Assembly (NCBI RefSeq): GCF_040270295.1
Contig: NZ_JBELOE010000152.1
From: Catenovulum sediminis
Lineage (GTDB): Bacteria > Pseudomonadota > Gammaproteobacteria > Enterobacterales > Alteromonadaceae
DNA length: 64,000 bases
Reading direction: 5' to 3' (one strand)
Shown here: in pieces, positions 1 to 9,673 of the stretch
Layout of the letters: each line of letters begins with the position of its first letter
Numbering within the stretch: the stretch's first letter is position 1
Program-made: the position numbers and the translations under genes
Notes under the pieces: generated by a model
Database searches by the model: none
The model's input: the letters and a program-made list of their open reading frames with translations, nothing else
Told to the model about the DNA's origin: nothing

Positions 1-8
1 AGCCCGAA

Positions 9-112
9 GGGCAATGGCTATTTTAACCCTTAACGGCATTAGAATTCGTTTATTTAGAATGACTAACCCCCACTCATTCTGCTTTGTTAATGATTAAAAT
101 AGCCTATTGCTC
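9..112. repeat. Long-armed inverted repeat upstream of spoT
   Basis: The arm at 9-26 (GGGCAATGGCTATTTTAA) is the near-exact reverse complement of 94-112 (TTAAAATAGCCTATTGCTC), differing by one mismatch and one extra base, with about 67 bases between the arms. A short GCCC-GAA-GGGC hairpin overlaps the left arm at 2-12 and could be the terminator of a gene before the window. The role of the larger repeat is unknown; it could be the ends of a small MITE-like element or a folded leader. The rest of 1-213 holds no gene that I can see and presumably contains the spoT promoter. Confidence 0.5.
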
Positions 113-213
113 AAAAATAATACAAAGATTCACACGCCCTAGCACTCGGGTCTTTTGTTTTTGCCGTATCAACCCAATAGTCATTTTATTAAACTGTGGC
201 TGGAATATTGTTA

Positions 214-2325
214 GTGGATTTATTTCGAGACTTAGGTGAATTAGTTCGGACTTATTTGCCAGCAGAGCAAACTGCTTTAATTGAACACGCTTTTATCGTG
301 GCTCGTGATGCACACGAGGGTCAATCTCGTTCAAGTGGCGAACCTTACATAACTCACCCTGTTGCAGTTACTCGTATTTTGGCGCATATGCATCTTGATC
401 ATGAAACATTATGTGCAGCGCTTTTGCATGATGTGATCGAGGATACTGAGGTAACCAAAGATGATTTGGCCGAGACTTTTGGCTCTATCATTGCTGATTT
501 AGTGGAAGGCGTTAGTAAGTTAGATAAAATTCACTTTAACAGTAAACAGGAAGCGCAGGCAGAAAATTTCCGAAAAATGATTATGGCCATGGTGCAGGAT
601 ATTCGGGTTATTCTCATCAAATTGGCTGATCGCACGCATAATATGCGCACGTTGGACGCTTTACGTCCAGATAAAAGACGCCGTATTGCGACCGAGACAT
701 TAGAAATTTATGCGCCGATAGCGCACCGCCTGGGTATTCATGACATTAAAAATGAGCTTGAAAATTTAGGTTTTAAAGCAATGTACCCAATGCGTTATCG
801 CGCACTGGGCGCTGCAGTAAAAAGTGCGCGAGGTCATCGCAAGGACGTGATTGAAAAAATCGGCAATGAAATTCGTAAACGTATTGCTGAAACCAATATA
901 GCGTGCGTGGTAAAAGGCCGCGAAAAGCACTTGTACAGCATCTATAAAAAGATGAAGAACAAGGAATTAATGTTCAATGATGTAATGGATATCTACGCTT
1001 TTCGCATCATTGTAGATAACTTTGATACATGTTATCGCACGTTAGGTGTTGTACATAATCTTTATAAACCGATTGATAATCGATTTAAGGATTATATCGC
1101 TATTCCGAGACTCAATGGTTATCAGTCATTGCATACTTCTTTAATCGGGCCGCACGGTATTCCGGTTGAAATTCAGATTCGCACGCATGATATGGAATTA
1201 ACCGCAGACCGCGGTGTCGCTGCGCATTGGTTGTACAAAGATGGCAATGATACCGGTGGGACAACCGCGCAAGTCAGAGCACAGCGCTGGATGAATAGTT
1301 TATTAGAGTTGCAGCAAAGTGCGGGCAGTTCTTTTGAATTTATTGAAAACGTAAAGTCAGATTTATTTCCGGAAGAAATTTACGTATTTACCCCTAAAGG
1401 TCGCATAATTGAATTACCGAAAGGTGCCACGCCGGTTGATTTTGCTTTTGCTCTGCATACCGATATCGGCTTTACCTGTGTTGGCGCGACGGTTGATAAA
1501 AAACCGCTACCATTGAATCAGCCACTAGAAAATGGGCAAACGGTTTATATTGTCACCTCGAAAGGTGCACGGCCAAATGCGAACTGGTTAAATTTTGTCA
1601 TTACACCTAGGGCTAGATTACGGATTCGTAATTATCTGAAAAATCTAAAAGGTGAAGAATCGGTCGATCTCGGCAAGCGATTATTAAAAGTAGCCTTGGG
1701 TGAGGCTGATTTGAATGATATTCCGGATGAGAATATACAAGCCGTTTTAGCCGAAACTAAAATGCAAACCGTACATCAACTGCTGGCCGAAATAGGTTTA
1801 GGCAATTTGATGAGTATGGTGATAGCGCGCAAACTATTAAAACGAGATGATGCAGATGAAGTGCCGCAGTCTTATGTCGAGAAAAAAGTATCGATAAAAG
1901 GTGCACATGGTATGTTGGTGTCTTTTGGTAAATGCTGTCGACCTATACCGGGAGATTCGATAATCGGTCATGTCAGTCCGGGTAAAGGTATTGTTGTCCA
2001 TATGGATTCTTGCCACAATGTCAGAGACCATCATGCCGAGCCTTCAAAATATTTTGCGATTAGTTGGGACAACTCACCTAATGAAGAATTTCCATGTGCG
2101 CTGCGTATTGATTTACACAATGTCCATGGCGCATTGGCAAAAGTGACCAGTGCGATTGCCAAAATGGGTTCAAATATTCAAAGTTTGTACTCAGAAGAAA
2201 AAGACAGCTATCTGTATCGGGTTGATTTGATATTAACCGTAAACGACAGAATCCACTTGGCGCAAATTATGAAAAAAGTGCGCCATATTGAAGAAGTTCA
2301 GCGCATTGTGCGCCATAGAAGATAA
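214..2325 (+). CDS. spoT: SpoT, bifunctional (p)ppGpp synthetase/hydrolase
   Basis: Cytoplasmic stringent-response enzyme that makes and hydrolyses (p)ppGpp. The frame opens upstream at GTG 196, but GTG 214 gives a protein beginning VDLFRDLGELV, which aligns with E. coli SpoT and yields exactly 703 aa, the E. coli length. Numbering from 214, the hydrolase HD pair is H72-D73 in ALLHDVIEDT. The central RelA/SpoT nucleotidyltransferase domain follows (KDYIAIPRLNGYQSLHTS), then a TGS domain (EIYVFTPKGRIIELPKGATPVDFAF) and a C-terminal ACT domain (FPCALRIDLHNVHGALAKVTSAI). It is first in a spoT-ridA-trmH cluster. In E. coli the cluster continues with recG, which here lies elsewhere. Identity is essentially certain; only the start is inferred. 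Confidence 0.97.
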   Translation: MDLFRDLGELVRTYLPAEQTALIEHAFIVARDAHEGQSRSSGEPYITHPVAVTRILAHMHLDHETLCAALLHDVIEDTEVTKDDLAETFGSIIADLVEGVSKLDKIHFNSKQEAQAENFRKMIMAMVQDIRVILIKLADRTHNMRTLDALRPDKRRRIATETLEIYAPIAHRLGIHDIKNELENLGFKAMYPMRYRALGAAVKSARGHRKDVIEKIGNEIRKRIAETNIACVVKGREKHLYSIYKKMKNKELMFNDVMDIYAFRIIVDNFDTCYRTLGVVHNLYKPIDNRFKDYIAIPRLNGYQSLHTSLIGPHGIPVEIQIRTHDMELTADRGVAAHWLYKDGNDTGGTTAQVRAQRWMNSLLELQQSAGSSFEFIENVKSDLFPEEIYVFTPKGRIIELPKGATPVDFAFALHTDIGFTCVGATVDKKPLPLNQPLENGQTVYIVTSKGARPNANWLNFVITPRARLRIRNYLKNLKGEESVDLGKRLLKVALGEADLNDIPDENIQAVLAETKMQTVHQLLAEIGLGNLMSMVIARKLLKRDDADEVPQSYVEKKVSIKGAHGMLVSFGKCCRPIPGDSIIGHVSPGKGIVVHMDSCHNVRDHHAEPSKYFAISWDNSPNEEFPCALRIDLHNVHGALAKVTSAIAKMGSNIQSLYSEEKDSYLYRVDLILTVNDRIHLAQIMKKVRHIEEVQRIVRHRR

Positions 2326-2338
2326 GGCAAAGATTATT

Positions 2339-2731
2339 ATGTCTAAACAAGTTATTTCTACCGATAAAGCGCCGTCAGCAATTGGCACATACAGCCAAGC
2401 GGTTAAAGTTGGTTCTACCGTCTATTTATCCGGTCAAATACCTCTTATTCCAGAAAGCATGGAAATGATCACGACCGGTTTTGTTGATGAAGCACATCAA
2501 GTATTCAAAAATCTGGCCGCTGTATGTGAAGCAGCAGGGGGGGCGTTAAATGATCTGGCTAAAGTTAATATTTATTTAACAGATTTGGGTAATTTTGCAC
2601 AAGTCAATGAAATTATGTCTCAGTATTTTGCAAAACCTTATCCGGCACGTGCTGCAATTGGTATTAACCAATTACCAAAAGGTGCTCAAATTGAAATTGA
2701 TGGTGTAATGGAAATTCCAGGCATTAACTAA
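2339..2731 (+). CDS. ridA: RidA family reactive intermediate deaminase
   Basis: 130-aa RidA/YjgF/UK114 protein. The family hydrolyses reactive enamine/imine intermediates released by PLP-dependent dehydratases such as IlvA. The open frame extends upstream into spoT, but ATG 2339 gives the standard N-terminus (MSKQVISTDKAPSAIGTYSQA), begins 13 bases after the spoT stop and has an AAGGCAA Shine-Dalgarno-like sequence. The conserved family features are present: the YSQAV and SGQIPL segments, and the substrate-binding arginine in YPARAAIGINQLPKGA. Its place between spoT and trmH suggests cotranscription with spoT. A strong hairpin follows at 2741-2767. Confidence 0.95.
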   Translation: MSKQVISTDKAPSAIGTYSQAVKVGSTVYLSGQIPLIPESMEMITTGFVDEAHQVFKNLAAVCEAAGGALNDLAKVNIYLTDLGNFAQVNEIMSQYFAKPYPARAAIGINQLPKGAQIEIDGVMEIPGIN

Positions 2732-2740
2732 AGACTCAAT

Positions 2741-2767
2741 GGGCGGTTATTGATAGCTTAACCGCCC
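2741..2767 (+). terminator. Hairpin between ridA and trmH
   Basis: GGGCGGTTA (2741-2749) pairs perfectly with TAACCGCCC (2759-2767) across a 9-base loop, 9 bases after the ridA stop. There is no U-tract after it (GTATTCAATCC), so it may act as an RNA-stability or processing element or partial attenuator rather than a full intrinsic terminator. Confidence 0.5.
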
Positions 2768-2796
2768 GTATTCAATCCCTACCACTGCATAATATT

Positions 2797-3501
2797 ATGA
2801 CCCCAGAAAGGCTACAACGTATCAAGCGCATGTTAAACAACCGTCAGACTGACTTGACTGTTTGTTTAGAAGACGTTCATAAAACCCATAATTTATCTGC
2901 CATTGTACGGACTTCTGATGCGGTTGGTGTGCATTATGTGCACGCGGTGATGAGTAGTGATAATCCTTTGCGTATGCGCACTGGCACGGCAAAAGGCAGT
3001 CAGAATTGGGTTCAGGTGATTCAACACGATAGCAGCCAAAGTGCGATTCGAGCGTTGCGCCAGCAAAAAATACAACTTTTGGCGACCAACTTATCTGACC
3101 GTTCAGTCGATTTTCGTGAAATTGACTATACCCAACCCACGGCAATTGTATTTGGCCAAGAACGAGATGGGATATCAGATGCGGTTTTGACTGACGCCGA
3201 TGCGCATATTGTTATACCCATGGTTGGTATGGTGCAGTCGCTAAATGTTTCTGTTGCCAGCGCGCTGGTATTATATGAAGCGCAAAGACAAAGAGCAGCA
3301 GCGGGTATGTATGGTACTTGCACTTTACCGCAAGACGAGCAACAACGTATTTTATTTGAACGTGGCCATCCAATTTATGCGGAAATCTGCAATAACAAAG
3401 GCTTGCCTTACCCTAAAGTCGACGACAATGGTGAGATTGACGCCGATGAACATTGGTGGCAACAAATGAAATATAGCAATACGCAAAGCGTATTAGTCTA
3501 G
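2797..3501 (+). CDS. trmH: TrmH, tRNA (guanosine-18-2'-O)-methyltransferase
   Basis: 234-aa SpoU/TrmH-class SPOUT methyltransferase that uses SAM to methylate the ribose 2'-OH of G18 in the D-loop of tRNAs. It matches E. coli TrmH along nearly its whole length. The three SPOUT motifs are present: motif 1 around NLSAIVRTSDAVGV with the catalytic Arg, motif 2 in AIVFGQERDGIS, and motif 3 in IPMVGMVQSLNVSVASALVLYEAQRQR, which forms the trefoil knot and SAM site. The start at 2797 fits the E. coli N-terminus (MNPTRYARI versus MTPERLQRI). Its 3' end overlaps the convergent kinase gene by 9 bases. Confidence 0.96.
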   Translation: MTPERLQRIKRMLNNRQTDLTVCLEDVHKTHNLSAIVRTSDAVGVHYVHAVMSSDNPLRMRTGTAKGSQNWVQVIQHDSSQSAIRALRQQKIQLLATNLSDRSVDFREIDYTQPTAIVFGQERDGISDAVLTDADAHIVIPMVGMVQSLNVSVASALVLYEAQRQRAAAGMYGTCTLPQDEQQRILFERGHPIYAEICNNKGLPYPKVDDNGEIDADEHWWQQMKYSNTQSVLV

Positions 3502-6500
3502 CTGAACATTGTCTATTTCATTCAGTAACTCTGTTGCTGCTAATTTTAAATGTGTTAATTTGGCTGCACTCTCATCTAACGTTTGAAAGTTTTGGTTCTG
3601 GCTTATTTGTGCAAGTTTGTAAGCGCCTACTGTCTTGGCATTGTTATGTAAGGATAATAACACTTGTTCTACCGTGCTTTGATCTTTTTGCAGCACAGCG
3701 CTTTCCAATTGTTTTATTAGCTTGGGCGTCTCACTTTTAAATATATCTAGGATCCGTTTAAACGCGCTTTTATTGTTCATTAAGCCTTGTAGTGCTGATT
3801 TTTTATCCCAAATGCTTTCGGCTTTTGACGGCAGCTTGGCATCAAGCGGTTCAGTTGGTTGGTTGACATTATTGACGTTTGGCCGTGTTGATAAATCGGG
3901 TGTTTGTTGAAATAGTGCTAAGTAGTGTTCTATCGTTTCTTTAAATATCTCAGGCTGAATTGGTTTGCTGATATAGTCAACCATACCAGCCATTAAACAT
4001 TTATCTTTGTCACCTGTCATTGCGCCAGCAGTTAACGCAATAACTGGGGTCTTTCTGTGTTGCTCGCCTGCGACACCTGATTTAATTTTTGTTGTTGCAG
4101 TAAAACCGTCCATAACAGGCATTTGGCAATCCATTAAGATAAATGCGATTGCGTTTTTTTGATTTTTTAATACTTCTAATGCTTCAACACCGTTGTAGGC
4201 AAGTAATAAATCAAATGGATAGTCAGCTAACATACCGGCGACGACAGCGTGGTTAATCTCATTGTCTTCGACCACTAAGATCTTATAACGCTCAGAGGTA
4301 TTTAGGTTGGGCTTTAATCTGATTGCGGTATCACCACTTAACGCATTGTGCGTGACATGTTGTCTGCTAATGCGTTTTGCCTTTGTTTGATGTTTAATAT
4401 TTAATTTTCCAAATACTCGAGAAAGATTTAGTGGGGTAATGGGTTTAACAACTTCAATGATATTGAATTGAGTTTGAGATAAACCTGAATATTGGGTGCT
4501 TGTTGCATTAGAGTATTGATAGCTGGTGGCAATAATACCTTTATGTGCAGGCTTGGTTTTTATCATAGAGGCAATGCTGGATGAGAAGTCTTTTAACTCA
4601 ATGATATCCACATCGGGAGCGTTTTGTTCGCTGCGATATTTTGCATATTGATCGATATTGTTTAACGCGACAACTTGAGCACCCCATTTATTTAACAGGC
4701 GGGTTGTAGCTTTTAGCGATTCAGGATGGTTATCGGCTAAAATAACTTGCGTACCAGAGATATTAATCGTGTTTGCTTCAGTTTCTTCCACTAATGTGAA
4801 GGGTAATTCAAACGTAAACTTGGTGCCTTGTCCCTTTTTACTTTCTACTGAAATCTTACCCCCCATCAGTTCGCAAAGTTTTTTAGTAATGGACAAACCT
4901 AAACCCGTACCGCCAAATTTGCGGGTAATACTGGCGTCTTCCTGAGAAAATGCAGAAAAAATATTGTTAATTTTAGCATCTGATATCCCAACGCCGGTAT
5001 CTGAGATTGAGCATTCAAATATTCTTTCTGAGTTCATTTTTTGTTTGATATGGGCAAATATAATAATTTCGCCTTGGTCGGTAAATTTAATCGCATTACC
5101 TATCAGATTGGTGATGATTTGTTTTAACCTGTGAGGGTCGCCATATACGATTAAGGCTGGCATGTCTGCCAAATCTAAAACGAGCTCTAATCCTTTCTCA
5201 TGCGCTTTTATCGCCAATGAAGTCGCTAAAATGCTGATAGTTTCAACAATATCAAACTCGATATTTTCAATGTCTAATTTACCAGCTTCCATTTTAGAGA
5301 AATCGAGAATGTCATTGATCAATGTTGTCAATGAAGAAACGCTGCTTTCAGCCAGCTCAACATAATGTTGCTGTCTGTCGGTTAAGGTTTCTTGTTTTAG
5401 CAATGCTAGCATGCCAAATACCCCATTCATCGGTGTGCGAATTTCATGGCTCATATTGGCGACAAATTCACTTTTGGCTTTGTTCGCTGCAAGGGCTTTA
5501 TCATGTGCATCTGCCAATTGTTGTGTTCGCTCTTGTACCTTTGACTCTAACTCTGCATTTAGTTTCTTGATTTTATTGGCATACGCAATTTGATCGGAGA
5601 TATCCCTGACAATCGCAGCAAATTGAACATTATTGCTTTGCGATTTATTGATGGGGGAGAGTGTCATGGCGACATCAATTAAACCGCCGTTGTGTTTTTT
5701 GGCTTTTAACTCGAAATAATGTTGTGTTGATTTATCATGGCTTAAGGTACTCAGTGTTTGTTTAGTGATATGAGGGTAACCACTGGCCAGAAAGGTATCA
5801 AATATACTGTTACCAATTATGTAGTGTGCTGGATAACCCAACATTTCGCTGGCGGCAATATTCCACTTTGTAACCAAGCCTTGATGATCAATTGCAAATA
5901 TCGCATCTTTCGAGCTGTCTACAATCGCTTCAAATTCCTTTAACGTGTTGGTTAATTTAGCTTTATTCGCAATGTGGCTTTGATAGAACAAAATGATAGC
6001 AATTAAGATGCCCGTTGCGATAAGCACTATGCTACTTATTTCATTGCGTCGAGTCGCGACGATAGTGTTTAGGTGTGTTTTATCGACAGTGATGACAAGC
6101 TGTAAATGTGAGCCTATGTGCGGGGCGTTTAGTGACACGTTTTGCGTGGCAAAAAGTAAAGCATCGTTGTTTGCAACTGTCTGTTGCTGTTCTGATAAAT
6201 TATCTGATTGTTGAAAACGCGAAGCCCAATTGGTTGACTCAGTTGTATCAAATAAATAGTTATGGACATTATTAGGCAAAGATATAGCGTAACCATGCTT
6301 GTTTAACAGATATAGTTGCAGGTTATCTGCCAGATTTTGCCAAAGTGCCGTAATGAGTTTATCAGCGTCATAATTAATTAATACGATGCCAAACAGTTCG
6401 TTGTTTGTGTTAAAAACCGGTTTAATTACTCTGTAGGTAAACCAATAAGGATATTCGACTTTGCCAAATTCTTGATTAAGTGTGATATCAGTGATTAAAA

Positions 6501-7026
6501 TTTCGCTAGGTGATAATTTTTTCGCTTTCTCAAAATATAATTCAGTGTTTTTATGTTGAAGTTGGTTATCTGTACCAATTGAGATTTTCTGATCGTGCCG
6601 AGTGACTCTGACCAGCTCTTTACCTTGATTGGCGATACCTATGTATCTAACTTGTTTGATATCTGGGTTGTTTTCAACATAACTTACAAAAATGGTATTT
6701 AACCGCTCTTTCCAAAGACTTAACGGCGTACCATCGTAAGGGTCTATTCCATCGTGTTGAGTGGCACGAAAGATCCCCATTATCGGTGGGGTTGAGTGTA
6801 AAAAATTTACTTGCTGGCGGCTTTTTTTGAGTTGATTTTGCAGCAAGTTGGCTTGTGCACGTACTTGGCTATTAATATAAGTTTGATATTCTTGGTATAC
6901 CGTTTGTCTGGTGTTTTTTTCACTTAAGGTAATAAAAACAATGGCAATTGCGATAAGTGCTGCAATAATTATTGAGACAGCTTGATTTTTTAAAGATTGA
7001 ATTGGCGAATGATTGTCACCGTTCAT
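3493..7026 (-). CDS. Hybrid sensor histidine kinase (dCache-PAS-HisKA-HATPase-REC-REC-Hpt-like)
   Basis: 1177-aa inner-membrane hybrid kinase. TM1 is about residues 16-34, followed by a ~290-residue periplasmic domain that looks like dCache, and TM2 at about 330-350. A PAS domain (362-480), a short coiled coil, HisKA with phospho-acceptor H527 (NMSHEIRTPMNG) and an HATPase (GNAIKF, SDTGVGI, GGTGLGLSI) follow. A first receiver (758-870) is degenerate: the phospho-Asp position is Glu or Lys. The second (914-1037) is intact, with E920/D921, D966 and K1021. The C-terminal Hpt-like domain (about 1075-1177) has Leu1124 where the phospho-His should be. The ligand is unknown. It is divergent from the GGDEF-EAL gene at 7201, a likely functional neighbour but not proven. 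Confidence 0.92.
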   Translation of the reverse strand: MNGDNHSPIQSLKNQAVSIIIAALIAIAIVFITLSEKNTRQTVYQEYQTYINSQVRAQANLLQNQLKKSRQQVNFLHSTPPIMGIFRATQHDGIDPYDGTPLSLWKERLNTIFVSYVENNPDIKQVRYIGIANQGKELVRVTRHDQKISIGTDNQLQHKNTELYFEKAKKLSPSEILITDITLNQEFGKVEYPYWFTYRVIKPVFNTNNELFGIVLINYDADKLITALWQNLADNLQLYLLNKHGYAISLPNNVHNYLFDTTESTNWASRFQQSDNLSEQQQTVANNDALLFATQNVSLNAPHIGSHLQLVITVDKTHLNTIVATRRNEISSIVLIATGILIAIILFYQSHIANKAKLTNTLKEFEAIVDSSKDAIFAIDHQGLVTKWNIAASEMLGYPAHYIIGNSIFDTFLASGYPHITKQTLSTLSHDKSTQHYFELKAKKHNGGLIDVAMTLSPINKSQSNNVQFAAIVRDISDQIAYANKIKKLNAELESKVQERTQQLADAHDKALAANKAKSEFVANMSHEIRTPMNGVFGMLALLKQETLTDRQQHYVELAESSVSSLTTLINDILDFSKMEAGKLDIENIEFDIVETISILATSLAIKAHEKGLELVLDLADMPALIVYGDPHRLKQIITNLIGNAIKFTDQGEIIIFAHIKQKMNSERIFECSISDTGVGISDAKINNIFSAFSQEDASITRKFGGTGLGLSITKKLCELMGGKISVESKKGQGTKFTFELPFTLVEETEANTINISGTQVILADNHPESLKATTRLLNKWGAQVVALNNIDQYAKYRSEQNAPDVDIIELKDFSSSIASMIKTKPAHKGIIATSYQYSNATSTQYSGLSQTQFNIIEVVKPITPLNLSRVFGKLNIKHQTKAKRISRQHVTHNALSGDTAIRLKPNLNTSERYKILVVEDNEINHAVVAGMLADYPFDLLLAYNGVEALEVLKNQKNAIAFILMDCQMPVMDGFTATTKIKSGVAGEQHRKTPVIALTAGAMTGDKDKCLMAGMVDYISKPIQPEIFKETIEHYLALFQQTPDLSTRPNVNNVNQPTEPLDAKLPSKAESIWDKKSALQGLMNNKSAFKRILDIFKSETPKLIKQLESAVLQKDQSTVEQVLLSLHNNAKTVGAYKLAQISQNQNFQTLDESAAKLTHLKLAATELLNEIDNVQLD

Positions 7027-7200
7027 TTATCGAAGTTCCTTTTTGGATGAATTTAAGCAGACGCAGAACATCAGGTAAAACAACTGGTTTCTTTAGAGTT
7101 TAGAATAGTTCGCATAACTTGCATCCTTAATTCAAAAATTTAACGTACTTAGATGTTAAGCTATTTATCGCAATGAAACGCTGATTTTAAGAAGGTTGTT
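7027..7200. promoter_or_regulatory. Divergent promoter region, hybrid kinase / GGDEF-EAL gene
   Basis: A 174-bp AT-rich space between two divergent start codons must hold both promoters. AAGAAGG (about 7190-7196) is a clear Shine-Dalgarno for ATG 7201. I could not assign -35/-10 elements with confidence. A TTGCATCC at 7119-7126 resembles the -35 of the ECF promoters found at 18.3 and 19.9 kb, but its downstream half does not match. Confidence 0.4.
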
Positions 7201-9666
7201 ATGTTTTTAACGCAAAATAATTTGCATGCAGCAACCATACTGGTTGTCGATGACGAAGAAATAAACCGATTAATTTTACAAGAAGCGGTTGCGAACTTGG
7301 GGCATGTATATGCAGCTTCTTCTGGTATTGAGGCGATTCGCTTAGCTCACCATTATAAACCTGATCTTATTTTGCTGGATATTGAAATGCCCGGCATGGA
7401 TGGTTTTGAAGTTTGCAGCCAGTTAAAGAAATCCGTCGAGACGAAAGATTGCATTGTTATATTTGTTACCGGTCATACAGAGCCTGTGTTTGAGGAGCGA
7501 TGTCTATTGGCTGGCGCTGTCGATTTTATACCCAAACCTATTCATTCTTCAGTATGCGCAGCGCGTGTACAAATTCATATTCGATTAATGCGTAGTATGC
7601 AAATGTTGTCGATGGCGCAGCATTCGTTAAAAACCTTAGTTTCGCAAGTGCCTGTTTTTATCTCGTATTGGTCTGCCAATTGGCATAACGATTATTGCAA
7701 TGATTTTGAAGGGAATTGGTTTGACTTAACGGCAAACGAAATGTCTTCAATGGCAATTGAAGAAGTGTTCCCGCTGCGCTTGGTATCTTTAGTTAAAAAT
7801 GCGGCCGATAACGTCAAGGATAGTCCAGAATATTTTGAAGTAACCATTGAGAGCCAACATTTAATTGGCCACGTAAGCATAATCCAAAGTGAGAAAAACC
7901 TGCGGTCAAATGGCCACAAAGGTTATCTGGTTACTTTATATGATCAAACGGAACAAAAAAATGCGGAGTTAGCGCTTTTTGAAGAAAAAGAGAGACTTAA
8001 AGTCACGTTGCAGTCAATTGGTGATGCGGTCATTGTGACCGATATTGAGGGAAAAATTACCTTTATGAATCCAATTGCAGAGCGGATGACTGGGTGGTTG
8101 GAAAAACGAGCAACAGGCAAGCCTATTGAAGAGGTGATGGAATTACGCGATCCTGATACTAACTATATGATGAGCAATCCCATATATTTAGCGTTAGATG
8201 AAAAACGCTCGGTGGCAATGGCGTTAAACTGTCAACTGAGATCTGCTGATGGCAACATATATCGGGTTGAAGATTCAGCGGCACCCATTAAAGATGCAAA
8301 TGGTGAGATTCGTGGCGCTATTATTGTTTTCCATGATGTCAGTGAGGCCATGACAATGGCTATGAAAATGAGTCATTTAGCAAACCATGATCAGCTGACT
8401 GACTTACCGAATCGAACCTTGTTATACGATCGTTTATCTTATGCGTGTAATGCTGCGACTAAAAAAAATGAAAAAGTTGCATTCATGCTAATAGATGTTG
8501 ACCATTTTAAAGTATTAAATGACTCGCAAGGCCATCAAGTTGGTGATCAACTTTTGCGGAAAATGGCACAAAGGCTAAGTGACGTTATTAACAGTGATTG
8601 GACGCTGGCGAGGCTCGGCGGTGATGAATTTGTTTTGCTTGTCCCTCAGCTTAAACAACTGGAAAGTGTCGCCAGTATTTCTAATTATGTGCATGAAATA
8701 TTGGAGAAGCCTTTTATTATTGATGATCAGGATATCCAAATAAATGTCTCCATTGGTGTAAGTATATACCCAGATGATGCTCAGGATCATGATACCATCA
8801 TGCGTCATGCGGACGTTGCCATGTATAAAGCAAAAAATGACGGGCGTCGACATACTTGTTTTTTCTCGGAGGAATTGGAGAAACAAATGGTACAGCGCTT
8901 TAAATTGGAAACTTATATTCGAGAAGCGCTGAAAAAACAGACATTGATGGCGTATTTTCAACCGAAAGTCGATTTAATTACAGGTCGAGTCATAGGGGCG
9001 GAAGCTTTGGCGCGTCTTAAAGGGAGTGATGGACAAATTATTTCGCCAAATGAATTTATTCCACTGGCGGAAGAAGCTGGGTTAATTCAGGAGTTAGGTC
9101 GACAAATGATTGTAATGTCGTGTAAATGTGTTCAGAAGCTGTTAGCGTGTAATATTCGTTTACCTATCTCAGTTAATGTGACATCCGCGCAATTTGTTTC
9201 TCCTGATTTTATCAGTTCGGTGCAAAATATCATATCCGATTATAATATCCCGTCGCACTTGATTGAGTTGGAGTTAACCGAATCAGCCTTGGTGGATGAT
9301 TCGGATGATGTGTATGAAAGGCTAAAATCCTTTAAAGATGTTGGCATTGCGATTTCAATTGATGATTTCGGTACTGGATATTCCAGCTTGTCGTACTTAA
9401 GAAAATTTGATTTAGATGAGTTGAAAATTGACCAATCTTTTATTCGTGATATGCATGAAAATGCGAGCAGTGAGGCAATTGTAAAAACTATCATTTCTTT
9501 GGCAACCGCGATGGAATTAAATTTAGTAGCAGAAGGTATTGAATTAGAGGTGCATAAACTACGTCTGATTGAATTAGGTTGTAAGAAAGGGCAAGGTTTT
9601 TTATTTTCCCGACCCGTACCTGAACCTATGTTTATTGAGTATGTGCTCGCCAAGCACAGCCAATAG
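7201..9666 (+). CDS. REC-PAS-GGDEF-EAL cyclic-di-GMP response regulator
   Basis: 821-aa cytoplasmic protein with a receiver domain (about 12-130; phospho-acceptor D60 in LILLDIEMPGMDGFE), a divergent linker, a PAS domain (about 262-382), GGDEF (about 390-555) and EAL (about 565-815). The active-site motif GGDEF is intact at 473-477, so diguanylate cyclase activity is possible. No RxxD I-site is visible before it. The phosphodiesterase domain keeps E601-A602-L603, the ELTES Glu cluster and DDFGTGYSS, so it should hydrolyse c-di-GMP. Net activity cannot be predicted. It lacks TM segments and may be fed by the divergent hybrid kinase. Its 3' end is 7 bases from the convergent sbcC. Confidence 0.95.
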   Translation: MFLTQNNLHAATILVVDDEEINRLILQEAVANLGHVYAASSGIEAIRLAHHYKPDLILLDIEMPGMDGFEVCSQLKKSVETKDCIVIFVTGHTEPVFEERCLLAGAVDFIPKPIHSSVCAARVQIHIRLMRSMQMLSMAQHSLKTLVSQVPVFISYWSANWHNDYCNDFEGNWFDLTANEMSSMAIEEVFPLRLVSLVKNAADNVKDSPEYFEVTIESQHLIGHVSIIQSEKNLRSNGHKGYLVTLYDQTEQKNAELALFEEKERLKVTLQSIGDAVIVTDIEGKITFMNPIAERMTGWLEKRATGKPIEEVMELRDPDTNYMMSNPIYLALDEKRSVAMALNCQLRSADGNIYRVEDSAAPIKDANGEIRGAIIVFHDVSEAMTMAMKMSHLANHDQLTDLPNRTLLYDRLSYACNAATKKNEKVAFMLIDVDHFKVLNDSQGHQVGDQLLRKMAQRLSDVINSDWTLARLGGDEFVLLVPQLKQLESVASISNYVHEILEKPFIIDDQDIQINVSIGVSIYPDDAQDHDTIMRHADVAMYKAKNDGRRHTCFFSEELEKQMVQRFKLETYIREALKKQTLMAYFQPKVDLITGRVIGAEALARLKGSDGQIISPNEFIPLAEEAGLIQELGRQMIVMSCKCVQKLLACNIRLPISVNVTSAQFVSPDFISSVQNIISDYNIPSHLIELELTESALVDDSDDVYERLKSFKDVGIAISIDDFGTGYSSLSYLRKFDLDELKIDQSFIRDMHENASSEAIVKTIISLATAMELNLVAEGIELEVHKLRLIELGCKKGQGFLFSRPVPEPMFIEYVLAKHSQ

Positions 9667-9673
9667 CCGTGCT

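Noticed and set aside
7119..7150. TTGCATCC upstream of the GGDEF-EAL gene as a third ECF promoter
   Set aside because: The -35-like part matches, but no CCGTTTGG follows; CGT occurs one base off the fixed spacing and the AT block is absent.
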